From contig JAJCZD010000011.1 in NCBI GenBank assembly GCA_029262615.1, positions 31,137-95,136 of the forward strand: a DNA stretch of 64,000 nt. Direction: 5' to 3'. This document shows, piece by piece, positions 9,989 to 18,387 of the stretch. The position numbers were made by a program, and so were the translations under genes. Each line of letters opens with the position of its first letter. Positions within the stretch are counted from its first letter, which is position 1. The notes below the pieces were generated by a model. That model saw only the letters and a list, made by a program, of their open reading frames with translations, had not been told where the DNA came from and did no database searches. Origin of the DNA: Candidatus Babelota bacterium. GTDB lineage: Bacteria > Babelota > Babeliae > Babelales > Vermiphilaceae.

Positions 9989-12286
9989 TTGCAAAAATAT
10001 GTTTTTCCGTTTTTATTTTTGGTCTTTCATTCATTTTCTCATTCAGGATTATATTCACGTGATTCTGGATCCACCGTATCACTACCATTTGAAAAACGCT
10101 CACCATTACAACAAAAAACAAGTTTTCAAAACAATAGAAACCAATCATCAAATCCTTATACCGTTATTGTAGGCATTGGATTAGGTATATATGAGCTTGG
10201 TAAATATCTTTTTGATTCAACAAAAAATACACCTATTGATTACCCTGGTTGTGAGCTAGTTAATAATAGCTCAGATTTTTATTCTTGGGATAAGCATCAA
10301 TTCAAAGATCTTTTTACCAAAAATAAAATGCTGCAACCCTCCAATGATCTTTGGAGCTCTGTTGCCAAAGCCGATTCACAATTATTCCAGCAATATAATA
10401 TGTACCAATTTCATGGGTACAGAGATTTATTAGAAGAATTGCCCGGTTTTGACCAAGCCATAAAAGAAATAAAGCAAAGATATAAAAATGATTCGAAATT
10501 CCGGCAATCAATGCAGCGTTTGCAAGGTTTTCCAAAAGATGGGTTTTTACGACAAATCAATCAGTGGCTCTACAAAATAGAAGCCAAAGAACTTCTTATC
10601 AAAAAGGAAAAAGAAGAACAAAAAGCAAGAACGGCAAAACTTGCAAAAGAGCAGACAGTACGCACTTTTCTACAACAACAATTTACGCAGGTACTTGGAA
10701 AAGACCTTCCACAATTGCAACAGTTTCATACAAACTATAATACTCTTATCCAGAACAATGTTGATTGTCCTGATTATATTATAAAACGATATGATGCGAT
10801 TGATCAGATACTTAATAATAATATAACTTGGCAAACCAAAAAATATGACATTAATACCAGTGCGCTTCACCTTTTAACAACCTACGATATAAACCCTGAC
10901 CTCTATAAAGAATGCTATGGTAATCAACTGCAGCAACAATTGCACAAAGAATTTGTACGTGAAGTAAATGTAATGGCGTTGAAAATAGCGTATGAAAAAA
11001 ACAAAGAGAGCATTATCACCGGCATGTTTATGGAATTTAGTGGCATGGGAATTCTATATAATCTATTTTGCCGCTCTTCTGATGCCATGAGCCTATCAGA
11101 TTATTGCTTGGCCTGCTTGGATGTGCAAGAAACGATAGGCAGCCTTGCTCATACCGACCAGTTTGGTGCTGCTATCCATGGGGCAGGTATTAATCTAACC
11201 CGCGCAGCAGTAGAAGGATTTGCATATTTCAATAGTGGTGACCTTGTTCCCTTTGTTAAAGGCGCGAAACAAGGTATTAAAAACACCTATCATTTTTTCC
11301 GTCACCTTGACCAATCAGTTGTAGGTATTGCAAAGGGTGTTGGTTTTCTTTGGTCAAAGTTAATAGAAAAAAAACCATTAAGCAGAGAAGTTATTGAGTT
11401 ATATCAACAAGGCAAATATGCAGAGGGTGATAAGTTAGGATGGGAAAATTGTAAAAAGGACAATTCATCAAAAGCATGGAAAAACTACTTACTGCCTTTT
11501 ATAAAACCAGTTAAAAATACGCCACCGGTTCTTATCCTGCAAAAGGCAACAGAAATTGGCACAGAATTCATAACAACTGATTTTGCATTTCGGTCAATTG
11601 GAAGAGGGTTATCAAAAATTGGCAAAGCAATCACCAATCCGGAGGCTTTGTCCTTTGTTGACCGGCATGCAAACAGACTTGCTGACTTTATCGAAAATCC
11701 CGCTCCTCATGCACCTCAATTTGTAACTCCTGATGGACATATAATTACATTGACACCAGTCAGTGATTTTGTCATTGAAGCAGCCGAAGTAACCGGTGCA
11801 GTTGGAGAGGTAACGGAAGGTGCATCACCACTTGTTAATGTAATGTCACAATTTGGCAAATTCAACAAAGATTCTGAGAAAGCTGTTGGCGGTGGGGCAG
11901 AAAAGATTAACCAAACTATAAAAAAATTATTTTGTATAGGAAATGAAAATTTAACATATGAACAAATAATCCAAAAATATCAACAAAAATTCAGCCAGTT
12001 AGGCTTCAAAAATCCTTGTAAAGGATTTTTGAAGCATGTAAAAACTTCCCATCTACCAGGAGGACAAAAGGCAATCAGAGGTATTAAGTCAGTTTTTCAA
12101 GAAAATGAAAATTTTATCGAAATTGCATTAGAGGCCTGGGAGAAAGGATCAATAATAAAAAAAGGAATTAAAGAATTTGACTTTGGAAGAGTCATAGGCC
12201 TTAATAAGGCTGGTTTACCCACAACAAAAGTACGTGTTTTTCTCAATCAAACATTTGATGGAATAAGAACAATATATCCGGTTTAA
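9989..12286 (+). CDS. Secreted polymorphic toxin with BECR-like nuclease tip
   Basis: A 765-residue protein starting at TTG (9989), preceded by AAAGGA, with a hydrophobic export signal (KYVFPFLFLVFHSF). The body is mostly helical, with a membrane-like stretch (VIVGIGLGIYELGKYLF), a charged coiled coil near residues 190-230 and a glycine/alanine-rich middle. The last 85 residues look like a toxin tip. They contain HVKTSHLPGG, then KSVF, an FDFGRVIG motif and a terminal strand pair ending DGIRTIYPV. This spacing resembles the Ntox50/EndoU-type BECR ribonuclease folds seen at the ends of polymorphic toxins. A small gene 12 nt downstream fits the cognate immunity protein. The assignment to a toxin is inference from architecture and locus; the exact nuclease family needs a profile search. 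Confidence 0.65.
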   Translation: MQKYVFPFLFLVFHSFSHSGLYSRDSGSTVSLPFEKRSPLQQKTSFQNNRNQSSNPYTVIVGIGLGIYELGKYLFDSTKNTPIDYPGCELVNNSSDFYSWDKHQFKDLFTKNKMLQPSNDLWSSVAKADSQLFQQYNMYQFHGYRDLLEELPGFDQAIKEIKQRYKNDSKFRQSMQRLQGFPKDGFLRQINQWLYKIEAKELLIKKEKEEQKARTAKLAKEQTVRTFLQQQFTQVLGKDLPQLQQFHTNYNTLIQNNVDCPDYIIKRYDAIDQILNNNITWQTKKYDINTSALHLLTTYDINPDLYKECYGNQLQQQLHKEFVREVNVMALKIAYEKNKESIITGMFMEFSGMGILYNLFCRSSDAMSLSDYCLACLDVQETIGSLAHTDQFGAAIHGAGINLTRAAVEGFAYFNSGDLVPFVKGAKQGIKNTYHFFRHLDQSVVGIAKGVGFLWSKLIEKKPLSREVIELYQQGKYAEGDKLGWENCKKDNSSKAWKNYLLPFIKPVKNTPPVLILQKATEIGTEFITTDFAFRSIGRGLSKIGKAITNPEALSFVDRHANRLADFIENPAPHAPQFVTPDGHIITLTPVSDFVIEAAEVTGAVGEVTEGASPLVNVMSQFGKFNKDSEKAVGGGAEKINQTIKKLFCIGNENLTYEQIIQKYQQKFSQLGFKNPCKGFLKHVKTSHLPGGQKAIRGIKSVFQENENFIEIALEAWEKGSIIKKGIKEFDFGRVIGLNKAGLPTTKVRVFLNQTFDGIRTIYPV

Positions 12287-12298
12287 TTAGGATAATAG

Positions 12299-12604
12299 AT
12301 GGCAATTTTGGTAAAAATAATTGATGAAGAGAATAATACAAGATCAATAATCGGACAAATAGATGATCTTGACTTATTAGAATTTATTGATGTATCTGAA
12401 AAACTTAATTTTAAATGTTTAAGTTTCCTTGATGTAGTTGGAGATACCTATTTTAATGAAAAACAACAACTTCAAATAAAAAATGAGTTATCAATTCTAG
12501 AAAACAAACAAAATGTAAATAAAGAGATTTTAAAACTTATAAAAAGAGGAGTAAGTGAGGGATTAAGCGAGTGTTTTTTATATCTAAAATTCGAAGGAGA
12601 ATAA
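12299..12604 (+). CDS. Probable immunity protein for the upstream toxin
   Basis: A 101-residue acidic cytoplasmic protein without signal peptide, 12 nt after the toxin gene, the usual position of a polymorphic-toxin immunity gene. It begins AILVKIIDEEN and has a central LNFKCLSFLDVVGDTYFNEKQQ block. The same pattern recurs in the shorter gene at 12709-12903 (DCLNLLNPSYNYLFNQKQ), so the two are paralogues. No database family is recognised. The function is inferred from position and duplication only. Confidence 0.6.
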   Translation: MAILVKIIDEENNTRSIIGQIDDLDLLEFIDVSEKLNFKCLSFLDVVGDTYFNEKQQLQIKNELSILENKQNVNKEILKLIKRGVSEGLSECFLYLKFEGE

Positions 12605-12708
12605 GAAATTAAAAATTATCGATTCTAGAATATTTACATTATTAATGAATGCAACAAAACAATTCCAAGCAAAAAAAGCTTATTTTTTAGTTTTTATAGG
12701 GGACTAAA

Positions 12709-12903
12709 ATGCTGATTAAAATTATTAATGAAAATTATGCTACTAAATTAAATTTAGGAGCCATCTTAGATGAGCAAATTATAAATTTAAAGAATGTTTC
12801 AATTAAAAGAAATTTAGATTGTTTAAATTTACTTAATCCTAGTTACAATTATTTATTTAACCAAAAACAAGCTGTAGCAATTGAAAAAGGAATTAAGAAA
12901 TAA
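12709..12903 (+). pseudogene. Truncated paralogue of the immunity gene
   Basis: A 64-residue frame with a good ribosome binding site (AGGGGA) that aligns with the first two thirds of the 12299-12604 protein (LIKIINENYATKLNLG; NLDCLNLLNPSYNYLFNQKQ) and then stops. The stop lies where the repeat unit TTAAGAAATAAAG begins, at the junction with the next toxin tip. This suggests that the 3' part was lost when the EndoU-like cassette was joined on. It may still be translated. Confidence 0.55.
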
Positions 12904-12904
12904 A

Positions 12905-13157
12905 GTTATTTGCCCTAAAACTGGCATAATGAAAGCGGATTTTTGTTGGGGGTGGTAAGTGGACTCCTAAAACTTTTTTTCCTAGTAAATGGACTCAACT
13001 AGAAGTTATGGAAACAATTGCAGAATCTATAAGAACAGGTAAAAGTATTTTACAACAAAATGGAAGGTATAGAGTTGTGAGCATAGTTAAAGGAATAGAA
13101 ATACAATCAATTATTGACAAAAGTAGTAAAGTAATAACCTCATTTCCGGTTTTTTAG
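12905..13157 (+). pseudogene. Orphan EndoU-like toxin tip A, frameshifted
   Basis: Reading 12905-12955 and then shifting by one base near the run of G at 12947-12956 restores a continuous toxin-tip sequence. It contains CPKTGIMKADFCWGGKW, TFFPSKWTQLEVM and a C-terminal pair of strands ending VITSFPVF before TAG at 13155-13157. The K-T-x-F-P-x-x-W-T block and the ending strand pair resemble bacterial EndoU nuclease tips. There is no start codon and no toxin body upstream, as expected for a displaced tip that can only be expressed after recombination onto a full-length toxin. The frameshift makes it a pseudogene unless it is a sequencing error. Confidence 0.6.
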
Positions 13158-13159
13158 AA

Positions 13160-13528
13160 ATGGAAAAATTAATTTTTGAGCTTGAAAATGCATCTTATAT
13201 TTTAAAAAAATGTAAAACTATCAATGGTGAATTGCTAGGATTTTTTTTAAGTACAGATTTTCCTATTAATCCAATTTTTTATATTGATTGGTTAGATGAT
13301 TTCGAGCAAACCGAAACTGGAGGCAATCTGACTTTTTTAGAAAAAGAAAATAGTACAATAATGATCTTAGATCAATATGCAGAGGATATATATGAAAAGG
13401 TCTTTGAATTAAAAAAAACAACCTTTAAAAGGTTACTGCGTAATTGGCTCTTGCTAATTAAACAAAAGCCAAAGTCAATCATAATCACCATCGAAGGTGA
13501 TGATATTAAATTAGAAGGTAAAAATTAA
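13160..13528 (+). CDS. Probable immunity protein A
   Basis: A 122-residue acidic cytoplasmic protein starting 2 nt after the stop of toxin tip A. Visible blocks are GELLGFFLSTDFPINP, FYIDWLDDFEQTE, a central NLTFLEKEN strand, and the C-terminal KQKPKSIIITIEGDD. It is clearly paralogous to the decayed gene at 13851-14211. Acidic pI, small size, no signal and position right behind a nuclease tip all fit an immunity protein. The family is not recognised. Confidence 0.6.
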   Translation: MEKLIFELENASYILKKCKTINGELLGFFLSTDFPINPIFYIDWLDDFEQTETGGNLTFLEKENSTIMILDQYAEDIYEKVFELKKTTFKRLLRNWLLLIKQKPKSIIITIEGDDIKLEGKN

Positions 13529-13591
13529 TCCTTCCATGCGATTATTTAAGTTATTTAGAAAATAGTGGTCTAATAAAACTTAAGAAATAAA

Positions 13592-13848
13592 GTTATTTGC
13601 CCAAAAACTGGCATGAAAGCGGGCGTTTGTTGGGGCGGTAAATTGTTTAAAGACAAAACATTCTTTCCTTCAACCTGGACTCAAGAAAAAGTAATACAGA
13701 AAGCAACAGAAGTTTTACAAAATATGCACATACTGCAACATTTGATGGAACAGCGTGGAGAATCAAGGGAATAAGTAGTTCGGGAGTGGAAATTCGGTTA
13801 ATTATTGAGCAATCTGGTACAGTATCAACTTTTTATCCAATATGGTAA
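13592..13848 (+). pseudogene. Orphan EndoU-like toxin tip B, frameshifted
   Basis: A second copy of the tip: CPKTGMKAGVCWGGKLF and KTFFPSTWTQEKVIQKA. A frame change near 13720 then restores HTATFDGTAWRIKGIS, GVEIRLIIEQSG and STFYPIW before TAA at 13846-13848. It shares with tip A the preceding TTAAGAAATAAAGTTATTTG unit (12893 and 13580) and the 2 nt gap to the following immunity gene. Its decay is independent of tip A because the frameshift lies elsewhere. Confidence 0.6.
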
Positions 13849-13850
13849 TT

Positions 13851-14211
13851 ATGCAATATTTAAAGTTAAAACATAAAGATGATTTTTATACAATGGGTGA
13901 AGATCATTCAAGTAGACTATATTTATTGGCCTATTTTTTAACTGATGATGTGACTTCAAGCAGCAAACTTTATTAAATGGCTAAATGATCCTTCTGAGGA
14001 TTATGCAGCAATTAATTTTGCTTTTTTGGAAAAAGAAGGTGATATAATTATTATAGGGCGCGAATCTGCAGAAAATGAATATGAAGATATATTCGAGATA
14101 AAGGTAAATAATTTAATAGAAGTACTAGAAAAATGGAAAAAATTATACAAAGAGAAGCCAGAAGAAATTATTATTACGTATGATGGAGGCAAGGTAGCTT
14201 TCTGCCCGTGA
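13851..14211 (+). pseudogene. Immunity gene B, frameshifted
   Basis: Starts with ATG at 13851, 2 nt after toxin tip B, and runs out at a TAA near 13975. A one-base shift restores homology with immunity A: FIKWLNDPSEDYAA, NFAFLEKEGDIII and KEKPEEIIITYDGG. The reading frame ends at a TGA inside the right copy of the ftsB repeat (14209-14211). The junction between island and flank therefore lies at the very end of this gene. Confidence 0.6.
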
Positions 14212-14254
14212 AGAGTTGCAAATGGCCCGTAATGGTGATGAGATTTATTTGGTT
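14203..14254 (+). repeat. Direct repeat, right copy (displaced ftsB tail)
   Basis: 51 of 52 bases match 9868-9919. In the ftsB frame it reads through ARDGDEIYLV-like codons (D changed to N) and ends VTS plus a TGA stop. It is therefore a coding tail with its own, different terminus rather than a chance match. Confidence 0.9.
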
Positions 14255-14334
14255 ACCTCTTGAAGTGGTTGCAAATTCAACTGAACAAGCTTAAAATAAA
14301 TGCAAATTTTATATAATAAGAAAAAAGGTTTGTT

Positions 14335-14760
14335 ATGCAAAAAACCAAACAACTAGTTTCAATTTCAATATTTTTTATAAGTTGTAGTATTTTTTTATCA
14401 GGTTTTATAAAAGCAAATGATTCATTTTCAGAATTATCGAACCAGCACAAGAGATCAAAAGTAAAAAGTGGTCTCAAAGTTATTGGGGGCATTAGTTGTT
14501 TGGGGGTAAGTGTTTTATCGGGATTTATTGCGCTGATTGTGTCAGAAGAATTAAGATCATCTGGAGGAGATTATAATATGGATTTAAACCCTTTAATTTG
14601 TGTATTATCATGTTCTTTAAGTCTATTGTCTGGGGTTGCCGGTTCCTGGCTTACTAAGCAAGGAATTATTGAATTAATTGATTCATATAAATATGCTAAA
14701 AAAACTAATTCTTCTCAAGAAGCAACAGAACAACGGGAAAAACTGCAGGAAATAGCATGA
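14335..14760 (+). CDS. Small membrane or exported protein of unknown function
   Basis: 141 residues: an N-terminal signal or membrane helix (LVSISIFFISCSIFLSGFI), a short basic region, two further hydrophobic helices (about residues 48-72 and 85-107) and a Gln/Glu-rich tail. Its stop overlaps the superoxide dismutase start in an ATGA, so the two are translationally coupled. AAAAAAGG precedes the ATG. Family unknown; an inner-membrane protein with three helices is the simplest reading. Confidence 0.65.
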   Translation: MQKTKQLVSISIFFISCSIFLSGFIKANDSFSELSNQHKRSKVKSGLKVIGGISCLGVSVLSGFIALIVSEELRSSGGDYNMDLNPLICVLSCSLSLLSGVAGSWLTKQGIIELIDSYKYAKKTNSSQEATEQREKLQEIA

Positions 14761-15377
14761 AATATACCTTACCACCGCTTCCATATAATTATGGTGCTCT
14801 CGAGCCATATATTGATGCACTGACCATGGAAATCCATCACAACAAGCATCAACAAGCCTATGTGAATAATTTAAACAAAGCATTAGAAAATTATCCTAAC
14901 TTACAAGAAAAAACACTCGAGTGGTTATTAACTCATTTGCAAGAGATTCCTGAGGAGGTACGCACTGCCATTAAGAATAATGGTGGTGGCCAGTGGAACC
15001 ATTCTTTTTTTTGGCCGGTCATGAGCCCAAAAGGTGGCGGCCAACCAAAAGGTATGATTGCACAAGCTATAAAAAAAAGATATGGCACTTTTGAAGCATT
15101 CCAAGCTGATTTTAATGCCAAAGCAAAAGGTGTATTTGGTAGCGGTTGGGCATGGTTGTGTGTTGCAAATAATGGCGAGATTGTTGTCAACTCAACAGCA
15201 AATCAAGATTGTCCGATCACTAATAACTTGCACCCAGTTTTAGGATTGGATGTATGGGAGCATGCGTATTACTTACAATATCAAAATCGGCGCCCTGATT
15301 ATATTACTGCTTGGTGGCATGTGATCAATTGGCCTGATGTTGAAGAACAATATCGCATGGTTTTAGATAATCTATAA
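14757..15377 (+). CDS. Iron/manganese superoxide dismutase
   Basis: Converts superoxide to peroxide and oxygen. Metal ligands His27, His82, Asp165 and His169 are all in place (DVWEHAYY motif). The second-sphere Gln in STANQDCP, with Gly rather than Gln in the NNGGGQWNH segment, is the Mn-type arrangement, so a Mn or cambialistic enzyme is more likely than a strict Fe enzyme. At 206 residues it is normal length and has no signal peptide, so it acts in the cytoplasm. It is coupled to the preceding small membrane protein by an ATGA overlap and followed by a hairpin terminator. Confidence 0.93.
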   Translation: MKYTLPPLPYNYGALEPYIDALTMEIHHNKHQQAYVNNLNKALENYPNLQEKTLEWLLTHLQEIPEEVRTAIKNNGGGQWNHSFFWPVMSPKGGGQPKGMIAQAIKKRYGTFEAFQADFNAKAKGVFGSGWAWLCVANNGEIVVNSTANQDCPITNNLHPVLGLDVWEHAYYLQYQNRRPDYITAWWHVINWPDVEEQYRMVLDNL

Positions 15378-15378
15378 T

Positions 15379-15410
15379 AAAAAGCGCCCCAACGGAAGGA
15401 GCGCTTTTTT
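15379..15410. terminator. Bidirectional intrinsic terminator
   Basis: AAAAGCGC (15380-15387) pairs with GCGCTTTT (15401-15408), with a run of T on the right and A on the left. It lies between the convergent superoxide dismutase and ankyrin-like genes. Confidence 0.75.
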
Positions 15411-15424
15411 CAAGGAGTGATGTG

Positions 15425-16609
15425 TTATTTAACACTGAAATTTACTTCTGGTGCAATCGCGATTAAATCTGAACGTACTTGGAAGACGGTTTCAAGTTTA
15501 TTTGTTTCATACTGTACTTGGTATTGTTTTAATTTTTCTGCTGTGGGCATTTCTTTTGTGATAAAGATCATATTTTTGGCGTAGCAGGTTGGTACCCAGC
15601 CAGCTTGGTCAACCAAAAGAGAAATGATTTTTTTGCTATTATTAAGGTTATTGGTTAATTTCCCTCGACGGATGGTTCTTTGTAACATAGAATTTTCATG
15701 CGGGTTGAGCACATCTTTTATTGGATCAATTTCGGCACCATAATCAATAAGCAAAGAGACCAATGCAGGATTATTGGAATCAATCGCAAATTCAATTGGC
15801 CGGCTCGCTGCATAAAAATCTGGGTGAACCATACTTTTCCAATATTGCTTATTAACCCAGTTTTTATCTTGTGCATTTGCATTGAGGCCAGCTTCTAGCA
15901 GATTTTGGACCGCTAGTAGGTTGTTTTTCTGTAATGAGGTGCGCATCATATGAAACTGAATGTCTTGCTCAACTTCACTCATCATTTGGGTATTTAACTT
16001 TGGGCTTTTTGCAATTGGTGCATAAAAAGCTTCACCAAAAACCTCAGGGTTATTGGTCATTACACGCAGTACCAAATTAAAGTCTTGTGATGTTGGGGCG
16101 GCAAGGCTCAAATTAACAAGTTGATCCATAATTTGTTCATTGTTCGTTTTTTTTGCATTCGTAATGATTTCTTGTAACATGCTTTCTTTACTATTGTCTT
16201 TTAGTAAAACGGTATCGCTGGAATTCAAATATGCCCATGCCGGTGCCATTTTATTGTGGCAAAGTAGGCTGTTGATATCTTTGATGACCATTGCTTTGTA
16301 GTGAGACATGGGATCATCTTGCAATAATGATTTATTTAATGGTGCTCGTGTTGGACCTTGCATATGTGTTAGCTTGGCCGGCACTTGACGCGGTATACGA
16401 TTTGGTGCTTGCCTTGTTCGTCTTTGTGCCACTCTATATGGTGTTGGTTTTGATCGCCTAGCGATACGTCCTTTTGGTTGTGTTCGTTTTACTGGAGCTG
16501 AAAAACTTGGTGTAGTAAAATTATTAACTCGACGCCGTGCTCGCGCAGTGATTGTGCTTGCCATACTAATACAAATGGCTAACACCAAGAATTTTCTTGG
16601 CAGATTCAT
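15425..16609 (-). CDS. Exported ankyrin-repeat-like protein
   Basis: 394 residues with a signal peptide (KFLVLAICISMASTITA) and a very basic, proline- and arginine-rich linker (residues about 25-85). A helical C-terminal half contains at least two ankyrin-like units (LLAVQNLLEAGLNANAQDK and NPALVSLLIDYGAEIDP). GGGATAAGGG precedes the ATG. Ankyrin repeats bind proteins; in intracellular bacteria, exported ankyrin proteins are often effectors. No enzymatic domain is visible. The export route is unknown, and a periplasmic or surface role is equally possible. Confidence 0.7.
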   Translation of the reverse strand: MNLPRKFLVLAICISMASTITARARRRVNNFTTPSFSAPVKRTQPKGRIARRSKPTPYRVAQRRTRQAPNRIPRQVPAKLTHMQGPTRAPLNKSLLQDDPMSHYKAMVIKDINSLLCHNKMAPAWAYLNSSDTVLLKDNSKESMLQEIITNAKKTNNEQIMDQLVNLSLAAPTSQDFNLVLRVMTNNPEVFGEAFYAPIAKSPKLNTQMMSEVEQDIQFHMMRTSLQKNNLLAVQNLLEAGLNANAQDKNWVNKQYWKSMVHPDFYAASRPIEFAIDSNNPALVSLLIDYGAEIDPIKDVLNPHENSMLQRTIRRGKLTNNLNNSKKIISLLVDQAGWVPTCYAKNMIFITKEMPTAEKLKQYQVQYETNKLETVFQVRSDLIAIAPEVNFSVK

Positions 16610-16836
16610 CCCTTATCCCCTTTTTTGAAAGAATTTCCCTTAACTCTTTTAATCATCTTATCAGATAGAAAATAAAAAAATGAATACTTTGTAATTTTTT
16701 TCCTTTTTGTCCTATCTAGATCATGCTGCCTTTGCTCTTTGAGCAGTGGAGGGTCGATAGAATAAGAATTTTCTAAAATGCCAAAAAATAGGTATGCTAA
16801 AGAAAAACATTTAAGCAATACAGTTTTTGTGAGTTT

Positions 16837-18321
16837 ATGGAAGAAAAAGAAATGCATAAGGGCGTACCAAACGAACATGAAGTACGCCTTGAAAAAGTAA
16901 ATCAAATGCGTGCCGCAGGCATTGAGCCTTGGCCAGAGCATAAAAAAACAAATGCGACCACCAAACATGTAGTCGATGAATATAATTCTGATGAATCTTC
17001 TGAGTATTGTATTGCTGGCAGAATTATAAGTATGCGTGAGCATGGTAAGACAATTTTTGCCCATATTCAAGATAGGGCCGCAAAACTACAGATTTATATA
17101 AAAGAGGATATTTTAGGTACTGAGCAATTTGAATTTATAAAAAAGTTTATCGATATTGGTGATTATATTTGGATTCAAGGACAATCATTCAAAACCAAAA
17201 GGGGTGAAATTACCCTGAAGGCGCATGATATAGTACTTTTATCCAAATGTCTGCATCCATTACCAGAGAAATTCCATGGCTTAACTGATATAGAAACGAT
17301 TTATCGTCAACGGTATTTGGATTTAATTAGTAATATTACCAGTCGAGAACGATTTAAAAAAAGATCCCAAATTATTCAGATTATGCGGCAATTTTTACAA
17401 TCGCATGATTTTATTGAAGTAGAAACGCCAATGCTCCATCCAATTGCAGGTGGTGCTACCGCGCGGCCGTTTATAACCCATCACAATGCCCTGGATTCTG
17501 AATTCTTTTTACGCATTGCGCCGGAATTATATTTAAAACGGTTGGTTATTGGTGGCTTTGAACGTGTTTTTGAGATAAACCGTAATTTTAGAAACGAAGG
17601 CATTTCTACAAGGCATAATCCAGAATTTACTATGCTTGAGTTTTACATGGCGCACCAAGACTACATCTTTGCGATGGATTTTGTAGAAAAAATGTTACGC
17701 AAAACCGTAACTGAAGTGTGTGTTTCCTTAGAGATTCCTTATGGTGAGCATATGCTTAACTTTAAAAACCCTTTCAGAAGAGTTACCTTATATGATTCGT
17801 TAACCGAAATTGGTGGGCTAACAGATGATGAGATTTCTGAAGGTAAGATTGATCAAACAATCAAAAAGCACGGTATAAAATTAGCAAATAAAAAAGCTTC
17901 ATACCAAGAAAAGCAGTTTGGTCTGTTCGAAGAGCTTGTAGAGCCAAAGTTAATCGATCCAACATTCGTAACGGAATATCCCATTAAAGTTTCTCCATTA
18001 GCAAAAAGAGATGAGACCAACAGTGAAGTGGCGGCACGGTTTGAACTATTTATTGCTGGAATGGAAGTGGCAAATTCATTCAACGAGTTGAATGAACCAT
18101 TTGATCAAGCTCAACGGTTTAAGCAGCAACTGCAAGCACGTGCGGCGGGTGACTTAGAAGCTCATGAATATGATGCTGAATATATTCAAGCATTAGAATA
18201 TGGTCTTCCACCAACAGTTGGTGTTGGTATTGGTATTGATCGTTTGACCATGCTACTAACCAATACTACCTCAATTAAAGATGTTATTCTTTTTCCAACG
18301 CTTAAGAAAAAAGAAAGTTAA
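16837..18321 (+). CDS. lysS: Lysyl-tRNA synthetase, class II
   Basis: Charges tRNA-Lys. The 494-residue length matches bacterial LysRS (about 500). An N-terminal OB-fold anticodon-binding domain (CIAGRIISMREHGK to LKAHDI) is followed by the class II core. Motif 1 is around FLQSHDFIEVETPML, motif 2 is the FRNEGISTRHNPEFTMLE block and motif 3 is GVGIGIDRL. An ATG at 16852 with GGAAG upstream is an alternative start that would remove five residues. No paralogue or genX-like truncation is seen. Confidence 0.95.
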   Translation: MEEKEMHKGVPNEHEVRLEKVNQMRAAGIEPWPEHKKTNATTKHVVDEYNSDESSEYCIAGRIISMREHGKTIFAHIQDRAAKLQIYIKEDILGTEQFEFIKKFIDIGDYIWIQGQSFKTKRGEITLKAHDIVLLSKCLHPLPEKFHGLTDIETIYRQRYLDLISNITSRERFKKRSQIIQIMRQFLQSHDFIEVETPMLHPIAGGATARPFITHHNALDSEFFLRIAPELYLKRLVIGGFERVFEINRNFRNEGISTRHNPEFTMLEFYMAHQDYIFAMDFVEKMLRKTVTEVCVSLEIPYGEHMLNFKNPFRRVTLYDSLTEIGGLTDDEISEGKIDQTIKKHGIKLANKKASYQEKQFGLFEELVEPKLIDPTFVTEYPIKVSPLAKRDETNSEVAARFELFIAGMEVANSFNELNEPFDQAQRFKQQLQARAAGDLEAHEYDAEYIQALEYGLPPTVGVGIGIDRLTMLLTNTTSIKDVILFPTLKKKES

Positions 18322-18387
18322 AAACTCTTTTCATTATATAGCCTAATATGGTTATCTGACACCAAATAAAATAAAAGGGTGTTGGAT

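Noticed and set aside
12905..13848. Stop-codon recoding (TGA or TAA readthrough) in the toxin tips
   Set aside because: Homology resumes in a different frame rather than after a stop in the same frame, and TGA and TAA end many normal genes here.
16606..17070. 154-codon minus-strand frame with hydrophobic stretches
   Set aside because: It lies antisense over the lysS start and intergenic region, has no ribosome binding site and shows no recognisable domain.
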